Source: Oryzias latipes
Lineage: Eukaryota > Chordata > Actinopteri > Beloniformes > Adrianichthyidae
DNA length: 64,000 bases
Reading direction: 5' to 3'
NCBI RefSeq assembly: GCF_002234675.1
Contig: NC_019867.2
Coordinates: 30,788,747-30,852,746 of the forward strand
Made by a program: the position numbers and the translations under genes. The notes under the pieces are model-generated. The model did no database searches. It saw only the letters and a list, made by a program, of their open reading frames with translations, and was not told where the DNA came from. Below, piece after piece: positions 60,401-64,000 of this stretch. Position 1 is the first letter of the stretch, and each line of letters begins with the position of its first letter.

Positions 60401-61838
60401 TTTTATATTTAGGATTGTATAAGCCTCTTCTCTTGGCATTTTTGCATCAATGCTGTGCATACATTTTTCGCTGACCGTGACAGAGTGAAACTCTCTTTGA
60501 TATGGGTCATCTTCACTTGAGTCTGTGGTTTGTATGGCATCTATTTTTCCTTTGTTTGGCTTTTTACGGTCATTCTTGTATGACTGGCTCAGATAACTTT
60601 TGTGGTATCTGCCCATTGACTGTGGTTGAGATTTATCTCGCCAGTGTTGGTTGGTATATTCTGTTTTTTTCTGTTGCTTTCTGTTTCTGCAGCATTTAGC
60701 CCAGTGTCCTGTGTATCCACATAGGTGACATATATCATTAAAAGCAGGACATTGTCGTGGCTTATGATCTGATCCACATCTTTGGCACAGCCTTCCCCTT
60801 CCTTTGATAATAGCATCCACTCTTTCCTTTTGCTCTGTTTTGCATACCTCAAGTTGGTGAAGTTGGAGATTTCCTGCTGTGAGAGCTTCATGTTTTCGTC
60901 CTTCAGTCAGGACTTCGGCCAGAGAACACCCTTGAGGCTTGCTGTAGAGCTCATTTCTGAAAGCTTCATGCGGCGTGCTGGCTATGATCAGCTCAATCAG
61001 GCGTTCATGGAGTTCTTCATCTGTGAATTGACATTTTAGTGCAAGAGTTCTTGCTCTGTTTATAAAATCATCAATACTCTCGCCTGCTTTCTGTCTATAT
61101 TGCATAAGATGTAGTCTGTGAATTCTGAAGTTGACATCCAACTTTAATTGTCCTTCAAAAAACTTCCACAGATTTGCCGGGACTTTTTTTTCAGCCGGAC
61201 TTAGGCCGCTAGCATTTAGCCTCTTTAGCCCCTCATCTCCGATGCCTCGGCATATTTTCCTGGCTTGTTTTACTTCATCTGAGATCTCCTCATCCTCTAG
61301 GTACAGGCACATTTTTTGCTTGAACAATGAAATTGCCTCACCCAGATCCGGGTCGGACCAGTTCATAGTAGGAAGATGCGACGCCATCTCGAACCAACAG
61401 GCTACACGTGCAGTTAGCTAGCAGCAGCACGTCACTTATCCACGGACAAGTTGTCGCTTCGGTTCGGGGAAATTCTTCTCCTCTCTCGTCTTTTTTTTTT
61501 TCAATCTCTGTTTTCCGCTGCCACCATGAGGTGTTATTGTATCAATGAAGACCAACAATAACTTATAGAGGGACCTCGCACTTTATTCACTTCCAACTTC
61601 TTAACCATACATGAAGAACTAAGGCTCAGGTGAAAAGGCAAACTCTGTATCACTCCGCGTAGGGAACTATATTCATAGTATGTGAGACATATCACAACAC
61701 TTAACTTAGTGAGATAACATGGTAAAGGATAGATTTTAGTTTCTGTGTGTGAGGTCAACCATACCTAGTGATTTATCAATATTATCCTCGCTGTCACGCC
61801 TTTGGAAAGCCATCAGGGAAACTCTCCTGGTCAATCTC
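43917..61838 (-). CDS. gimap8-like: GIMAP8-like multidomain GTPase gene (five coding exons)
   Basis: An immune-associated GTPase (AIG1/GIMAP family), known for lymphocyte survival roles on membranes in mammals. Coding exons on the minus strand: 61,813-61,765 ([22 protein letters not shown] back to 61,838), 52,533-52,498, 52,373-51,786, 47,912-46,737, 45,478-43,917. Every junction has GT..AG borders and is phase 1. The total is 1,136 residues. Four AIG1 domains: residues about 30-224, 228-400, 407-610 and 624-825. Only the last has a full P-loop (GKTGSGKS, 630-637), DTPG (678-681) and TRGDEL. A charged coiled coil (about 825-1,130) ends in CVIQ. Human GIMAP8 has three domains, so four is unusual. 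The exon model is inferred by eye, and missing small exons or alternative starts are possible. Intron 1 holds a gypsy element. Confidence 0.8.
45815..46440. repeat. Interspersed repeat X, copy 1 (GIMAP intron 4)
   Basis: It shares CGCCCATTTCATGACGT, GGGGCGG(A/G)GCTGGCAG and TGTGATGTCACAATGTGA with copies near 49,930-50,518 and 63,325-63,790. The outer edges (GGGGCCAATACCATGATAT here, TATGATATAGACCATTTAA at the far end of the third copy) are roughly inverted, which suggests a DNA element. The family is not named. Confidence 0.55.
46737..47912 (-). CDS. GIMAP exon 4: two degenerate AIG1 domains
   Basis: The acceptor TTTTACCAG and the donor T|GTAAGT at 46,737 frame an exon of 392 codons. The first domain opens [19 protein letters not shown] and the second [20 protein letters not shown]. 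Both keep the Lys-Thr of the P-loop but lack its second Gly. G4 positions read MTHDGAE and FTVEVD instead of TRxD, so nucleotide binding may be weak or lost. Conserved structural stretches ([32 protein letters not shown]) confirm the family. Confidence 0.85.
47940..48250 (+). repeat. LINE 3' UTR fragment
   Basis: Repeated TTTTGCACATTTTG motifs are followed by GAATTTCCCCAATGTGGGAT and CAATAAAG, then a TCTC run. This is the same tail type as those at 3,190-3,350 and 17,702-17,760 but in the opposite orientation. Confidence 0.55.
48524..48695. mobile_element. Short hAT MITE in GIMAP intron 3
   Basis: 172 bp, starting CAGGGGTGGGCAATTCC and ending GTGCCCACCTCTG. Flanked by a perfect 8-bp target duplication CGTTAGCC (48,516-48,523 and 48,696-48,703). 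Confidence 0.85.
49086..49232. repeat. Second, partial copy of the outer MITE
   Basis: It matches 33,517-33,670 (for example TTCTCCCTACCATGACAAAG and TTCATGTAATCCATGGACAC). It stops at exactly the same point, GTCTAGTG, after which another CAGGGGTG hAT-type end begins (49,233). The other half of the MITE was not found. Confidence 0.75.
49930..50518. repeat. Interspersed repeat X, copy 2
   Basis: It shares GGGGCGGAGCTGACAGTGCA and GTGATGTCACATTGTGAGGA with the other X copies. A GC-rich part (49,960-50,160) gives an open frame on each strand, but these show no domain or splice pattern. Confidence 0.5.
50519..51404. mobile_element. Solo LTR, split by an L1-type LINE tail
   Basis: It starts TGTCATGGTTTGGG and ends CCTACCTGACA (inverted TGTC..GACA tips). 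AAAAAG precedes it and follows it, a possible 6-bp target duplication. No internal retrotransposon sequence is present, so it is a solo LTR. A LINE 3' end (about 50,600-51,073) sits inside. Confidence 0.6.
50600..51073 (-). mobile_element. L1/Tx1 LINE 3' UTR fragment
   Basis: It matches the 3' UTR of the LINE at 8,724-9,600: TGTTCTGTCCAACA(A/G)CTG, TGTGTTG(A/G)ACAT and the G-rich stretch before it. No ORF2 sequence, so it is extremely 5'-truncated. Confidence 0.65.
51786..52373 (-). CDS. GIMAP exon 3: degenerate first AIG1 domain
   Basis: It opens [20 protein letters not shown]: the P-loop is gone (no Gly-Lys-Ser/Thr). Family stretches remain, for example [30 protein letters not shown] and FTEDHKQKL. 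The acceptor is TTTTTTCTTCCAG and the donor CAG|GTGAGT at 51,786/51,785. Both ends are phase 1, as for the other domain exons, which would allow domains to be added or lost without a frame break. Confidence 0.82.
52498..52533 (-). CDS. GIMAP exon 2: 36-base linker exon
   Basis: The acceptor TTTCCTCCAG and donor T|GTGAGT surround 36 bases encoding an acidic linker ([11 protein letters not shown]). It is phase 1 at both ends, so it fits in frame between exons 1 and 3 and could be skipped without a frameshift. Confidence 0.65.
52700..54010 (-). pseudogene. Old L2/CR1-type LINE reverse-transcriptase remnant
   Basis: On the minus strand: [20 protein letters not shown] and a degenerate ADDT motif (53,061-53,438); [20 protein letters not shown] (53,508-53,795); and a C-terminal [14 protein letters not shown] near 52,800. 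The frames are broken many times. It lies in GIMAP intron 1 in the same orientation as the gene. Confidence 0.65.
54200..54650. repeat. Unclassified teleost-type repeat
   Basis: T-rich sequence with recurring TTCAG(C/T)TATTT and TTCAACC-like motifs and a GGTCGGTTCAAGAACC segment that resembles a tRNA-type B box. It could be a SINE joined to a simple repeat. The 145-residue open frame across it has no domain. Confidence 0.35.
55090..55372 (-). repeat. tRNA-derived SINE, nearly full length
   Basis: On the minus strand: head with TGGTGTAGTGGTTAGCACTG and a B-box-like GGTTCAAATTCC, then GGAGTTTGCATGTTCTCC, TTCCTCCCACAGTCC and CTGGCCTGTCCAGGGTGTAC. This order is the common V-SINE/HE1-like arrangement in fishes. 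Confidence 0.7.
55415..55695 (+). repeat. Second SINE-like repeat
   Basis: TGGATGGTTAGTTGGCGGGG at the front, an AACCGAGGTTTACTCC segment, and CAGGAAGGGCATTCGCCG followed by GTGGCGACTCCTGAAGGG at the end. These are familiar features of a different fish tRNA-derived SINE. Confidence 0.55.
55917..56752. mobile_element. hAT MITE in GIMAP intron 1
   Basis: Starts CAGGGCTGGGCAAACGTTTT and ends GTAGTTTGCCAACCCCTG. The flanks TTTTAGGG and TTTTAGAA match at 6 of 8 bases. A retroelement-like tail (GTGCTATATAAATAAAG, near 56,320) is nested within. Confidence 0.75.
56790..56962 (-). repeat. 3' LTR of the young Ty3/gypsy element
   Basis: Begins (minus strand) TGTTGTGATATG and ends CACTTCA. It contains AATAAA (on +, 56,845-56,850). 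Differs from the 5' LTR at the fourth base from the lower-coordinate tip (TGAAG against TGAGG). Confidence 0.9.
57209..61387 (-). CDS. Ty3/gypsy Gag-Pol polyprotein, intact frame
   Basis: 1,392 residues in one frame. Order: gag (1-about 200); two zinc knuckles CX2CX4HX4C (201-213, 220-232); aspartic protease ([12 protein letters not shown] 345-348); reverse transcriptase (about 500-700, [20 protein letters not shown], catalytic IADD 652-655); RNase H (798-910, EVDAS, Asp801); integrase zinc finger (H1025, H1029, C1056, C1059) and core DDE: Asp1090, Asp1143, Glu1179 ([16 protein letters not shown]). All key residues are present, so the element may be active. Gag and Pol share one frame without a visible frameshift. 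The start at 61,387 follows the LTR and leader by about 140 bases, a plausible position. No env frame is present. Confidence 0.92.
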   Translation of the reverse strand: MASHLPTMNWSDPDLGEAISLFKQKMCLYLEDEEISDEVKQARKICRGIGDEGLKRLNASGLSPAEKKVPANLWKFFEGQLKLDVNFRIHRLHLMQYRQKAGESIDDFINRARTLALKCQFTDEELHERLIELIIASTPHEAFRNELYSKPQGCSLAEVLTEGRKHEALTAGNLQLHQLEVCKTEQKERVDAIIKGRGRLCQRCGSDHKPRQCPAFNDICHLCGYTGHWAKCCRNRKQQKKTEYTNQHWRDKSQPQSMGRYHKSYLSQSYKNDRKKPNKGKIDAIQTTDSSEDDPYQREFHSVTVSEKCMHSIDAKMPREEAYTILNIKPPDVPGQKHTLRLKIDTGASGNTLPLRTYRQMYGRNRQAMNRLQKSHAKLSAYSGHRIRCYGKINIPCQWKHSEWINAMFYVVDVPGPAIVGLPTCEALNLVTVNVDSIANVSKAANKENKSQTTTKPKKANPLLHINTIEDLKKAYANQFDKLGNFSGTAKLLLKEGAEPFQDPPRKCSIHIKDKLKKELDNLVEQDVICKVEVHTDWCSSLAYSTKKDCSLRICLDPKKLNDSLKRCPHRIPTVEELNPKFANAKVFSKLDAKAGYWSIHLDEDSQLLTTFRTPFGRYCWKRLPFGLSVSQDIFQAKMDQILEGLQGVVSIADDIAVYGKNEEEHDRNLINLMERAANTGLVFNSEKCNIKQNQISFFGNQYTANGIRPDPAKVRDIQKMPTPQNKDELHRFIGMLSYLSPYIPRFADKAHTLRGLLKNDTPWVWDTNYQNCFDDLKTMITEDACLKYYDPSLTITLEVDASQKGLGVALVQNNQPIAFGSKTLTDTQSRYSNIEREMLAIVYGIQRYHTYLYGKGFIVITDHKPLVTICRKPLHAAPPRLQRMLVQVQGYNFEVMYRPGPQMVLADTLSRLPNPENSSEIELDERIDGLIFEPEDPEMYTIALINFSPDKQNTLRAETSKDLKLSALKEVILQGWPEKIQDLPKHLRAFWAFRDELGIETGVIFKGRQVLIPDSMTESILKQLHSSHQGIEKTRRLARESVYWIKMNDDIEKMCRSCSVCIEYQDANPKEPLQPHKVPTKPWQSLASDLFEVNGRHYLLTVDRYSKFPMVDEMHTTSSHAVAQKIQAYVSLFGRPDEILTDNGTQYTGEAFKRFTKEWGVKHITSSPHYPKSNGFIERHVRHIKSIVKKSLKYGGNLQMALLQIRATPIDSKLPSPAELIFGRPVTTLLPSRTDPGKEEHRLHLEQRTANMKEHHDRNSRKELPPLQPGQHVTVLNKERGTWHPATVVEKSTEPRSYIVQTPNGNQIRRCRSHLRELFKPHIQINERRNQIAEAPQQTQHQEDCNDSAETITETPCTTTTNYERQNSPPPTCTRSGRVINKPSRYKDFDL
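61527..61699 (-). repeat. 5' LTR of the young Ty3/gypsy element
   Basis: Same sequence as the 3' LTR except one base. The AATAAA (on +, 61,582-61,587) would be read in sense by a transcript coming from GIMAP exon 1, which ends only 65 bp upstream. A CTATAAG segment follows the poly(A) signal. Confidence 0.9.
61765..61838 (-). CDS. GIMAP exon 1: start codon exon
   Basis: The acceptor TTTGTTTCAG precedes 61,838. The ATG is at 61,813-61,811, followed by 16 codons and the donor G|GTATGG at 61,765. An upstream 5' UTR exon is implied by the acceptor but was not identified in 61,840-64,000. Confidence 0.65.
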
Positions 61839-62690
61839 CTGAAACAAACACATAAAGGAATTTTCTTCTGAAATGACATTCTGTGACTGAAGCAGACTTT
61901 TGTTTATGAAGCCACAGCTATGCTAAGAGCATCAGCTGGACCTTTCTGCACAATAGTTTACCTTCTTTAATATTTAAAGTACTAAACATAGTTTGATGAA
62001 ATGAAAATAAAGAAATGTAATATTTTCCATGTTCCCAGTCTTTCAAAGAGAGTGGATTAAAACAGCGGTAGGGTTCATGCATGACTGTCAAAACCTAATC
62101 ATCTCTTCTTTATAGTTTCTCCAAGGAAACTCTTAAAGCAAAAGTTAATTACATTTGGACATTAAGACAAAAAAACTACAAACAACCTTTACCTTTAAAA
62201 TAAAAGTACTCACTGAAATCTATGCAAAAACAAACTGCACTGGATTTAAATGAAGTTACATGAGAAAAGGTTTGTCTGTAGAAGGAAGATCAACTTTCAT
62301 AAATATGTAACTACGGCTGTAAATCTCTGGACTTTGGTTTTGGAATTGCTTTATCTCAAGCAATCAGGAAAAAATAAAACTGAAGGCAATAAACAACAGA
62401 ACTATATCTATACGCATTTCAAAGTTAAGTCATGAATTGATGAGAACATGTGTATAAATACTGAAGGAATTTATTTTTTGTGGTTCTCATTTCTCCTAGG
62501 TTTTTATCTTATCTTTATTTCATTGAAGGTTTTCTTTCTGGTTTACTGTGTGTGGGTTTCAGTAATTTCAATTAAAAGGGACTTCCTGATAATTGCATAG
62601 GTAAAGAGGTTTCAGGAATGCAGCTCCAACCTCCAACCCCCTTCAGGAGAAAATGGTCTTTGATCTTCTGAGGCCATTTGGTTGTAGGTC
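61839..62690. other. Upstream of the GIMAP start exon, nothing recognised
   Basis: AT-rich sequence without long frames, clear repeats or obvious exons. A 5' UTR exon and promoter of the GIMAP gene are expected here or further right but no convincing TATA/donor pair was identified. Confidence 0.4.
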
Positions 62691-63250
62691 TGACTTGGAT
62701 CATGAATCAATCATCTCAATCCCTGGGAACCGCCACAGGCATCTGCTCCCGTGTGAAGAACAAAGCTCTAGGATCGACTTCCTGCGGTGACAGTTCCTGC
62801 CACCCATGGGGATTCCGTACCGTGTCTATCTGTGAGGTTCGCCCCCAGAGACCAGATGCTGTGATTCTAAGGATGGGCTGAAGGAAGAAGGCGGGCTCCT
62901 CTGTCAGCCAATCTCTAGCGACCAGAGGCGGAGATTCGGCGGCCATTTGCTCCCGGGGGAGGATGTTCTGCCCACATGCTTAAAAGTCTGAACTCAAGGA
63001 ATTTTCGTGTGTCTCCAGACAAGCTGCATGTGAATTCGGAATGTAACCTCTTGCGTATTGCAGGCCTTGATTTTGGACACCCAGATCGATCTGTTTTATT
63101 TTGTTTTACTCTGTTTTTAGAAATATTGTTAGGGAATAAATTTGTTAAACTTAATCCGGCCGAATCCCGTGGTTTTCTTCTTCTCGACTTTATTGAACAT
63201 GCAACAAAGGAAAGTAATCTCAAAGCGACAGATTATATTTTTCCAACAAT
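62690..63250. other. GC-richer block, possible solo LTR or repeat
   Basis: The block is compositionally different from its surroundings, with CCGCCACAGGCATCTGCTCC, GGCGGAGATTCGGCGGCC and a GGGAATAAATTTG segment that could be a poly(A) signal. Open frames exist on both strands but have no known domain. A retroviral-type solo LTR is one reading. Ends and target duplication were not found. Confidence 0.25.
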
Positions 63251-63324
63251 ACACATACATACACAAATAATCATATAAATATGCATATTTGCAGTTATAA
63301 ATGCAGAACTACACTACATCCATA

Positions 63325-63790
63325 TGATCACATATACCTTAAGCACACTGAAGAACCATTTTTTAAATGAAACTAGTTATTTTTGCAGCTCATCTACCTT
63401 TCCAGAAGTAAAACGCCTTAATCTCTGAGGCGGTTCCGCCCATTTCATGACGTCAACCTAGAGCCGGCCTCGGCAGGTCGGCACGTCTACGCTTCGTCCA
63501 CGAAATAAATTCAAAAATCCAAAAAAACATTGGTTAGCCTGGGGGCGGGGCTGGCAGTGCAGACTTTTCCTGGAAGGGGTGGTTCCTCACTTTGTGACGT
63601 CACAATGTGAGGACCCGCTTATTTTCGTAGATTGGGAGCTCAGAGAGCAGGTTTTTAATGGAATACTGATGAATGGATCAAAATACCACTTTGGAGTTGC
63701 TTGTTTGTAAAGAATAAACAATCTGTTAGACTTAAAAGCTCAAAAAAGTTGATTTTGTATGATATAGACCATTTAAACATTAAGTTTGTC
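63325..63790. repeat. Interspersed repeat X, copy 3
   Basis: Shares TAAGCACACTGAAGAACC, CCGCCCATTTCATGACGT, GGGGCGGGGCTGGCAGTGCA and TTTGTGACGTCACAATGTGA with copies 1 and 2. The right edge TATGATATAGACCATTTAA is roughly inverted relative to the left edge of copy 1. Confidence 0.55.
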
Positions 63791-63924
63791 AAAATGAGTT
63801 GAACTAATTGCTTGAAAGAGAGTAGGAGGAAGCAAATTTACAGTATATAATCCCAGGTGAGACTGTGGTTGTTTTGGTTCTTCTATCTTCTATCTAGTTT
63901 AACGATGGAGAGGCAACCTTGAGT

Positions 63925-64000
63925 GCCCAGAAAGACGCCTTATAAATAAAATGTATTATTATTATTATTATTATTATCATTATTATTATTATTATTAAAT
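63925..64000 (+). repeat. Retroelement tail with (ATT)n microsatellite
   Basis: CGCCTTATAAATAAAATG is followed by repeated ATT units to the window edge. Confidence 0.8.

Larger units (their letters stand above)
56790..61699 (-). mobile_element. Complete, young Ty3/gypsy retrotransposon
   Basis: Two 173-bp LTRs (56,790-56,962 and 61,527-61,699) differ at one base that I can see. A 5-bp target duplication CTTAA flanks the element (56,785-56,789 and 61,700-61,704). In minus orientation the primer-binding site TGGTGGCAGCGG abuts the 5' LTR (61,515-61,526), and a polypurine tract AGAGGGGA precedes the 3' LTR (56,963-56,970). One uninterrupted 1,392-codon frame lies between. The element is 4,910 bp, lies in GIMAP intron 1, and has the same orientation as the gene. 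Confidence 0.92.

Noticed and set aside
62716..63278. Open frames of 76-102 residues on both strands
   Set aside because: They overlap each other on opposite strands, show no recognisable domain, and are better explained by the GC-richer block itself.

Overview
This window is nuclear DNA from a bony fish, most likely a spiny-rayed (acanthomorph) teleost. The evidence is: spliced vertebrate genes with GT..AG introns; a lipoxygenase with the vertebrate 14-coding-exon layout; a GIMAP-family immune GTPase gene; and a dense load of fish-type repeats (L2 and L1/Tx1 LINEs, Ty3/gypsy elements, hAT and Harbinger-like DNA elements, tRNA-derived SINEs). There is one assembly gap of 1,000 N (25,368-26,367). 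No bacterial-style operons, CRISPR arrays or functional tRNA/rRNA genes are visible.

Only two host genes can be supported. (1) 1,706-8,494, + strand: a complete lipoxygenase gene. It has a TATA box, a 5' UTR exon and 14 coding exons that join in frame to 666 residues, with all iron ligands present. It most resembles the ALOX15B/ALOXE3 group. (2) 61,838-43,917, - strand: a GIMAP8-like gene of five coding exons, all joined in phase 1, giving 1,136 residues. It has four AIG1-type GTPase domains (the first three degenerate, the last with an intact P-loop), a long charged coiled coil and a CaaX-like C-terminus (CVIQ). Its first intron is about 9 kb and holds a very young, apparently intact Ty3/gypsy element 65 bp from exon 1, in the same orientation.

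Between the genes (about 8.5-43 kb) almost everything is transposable-element sequence, much of it nested. 8.5-10.5 kb: a hAT end and an L1/Tx1 LINE fragment. 10.5-15 kb: an old endogenous-retrovirus pol relic split by a nearly full-length L2 LINE. 15-20.4 kb: a decayed Ty3/gypsy element with two LTR-like ends and a deleted reverse transcriptase. 20.4-33.5 kb: three head-to-tail copies (A, B, C) of a 4.5-kb repeat that carries a dead hAT transposase fragment, has inverted-repeat ends and a poly-G tract. The tract in copy B exceeds 200 G and runs into the gap. 33.5-42.5 kb: up to five levels of nested transposons, with target-site duplications that give the order of insertion.

The strongest leads are the four-domain, possibly prenylated GIMAP8-like protein; the young gypsy element in its first intron, which carries a poly(A) signal in sense; the transposon nest at 33.5-42.5 kb; and the A/B/C repeat family with its poly-G/gap problem. 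I found no clear sign of a wholly new gene system. All coordinates and reading frames were worked out by eye. Family names for repeats rest on remembered hallmarks and have not been searched against a database.
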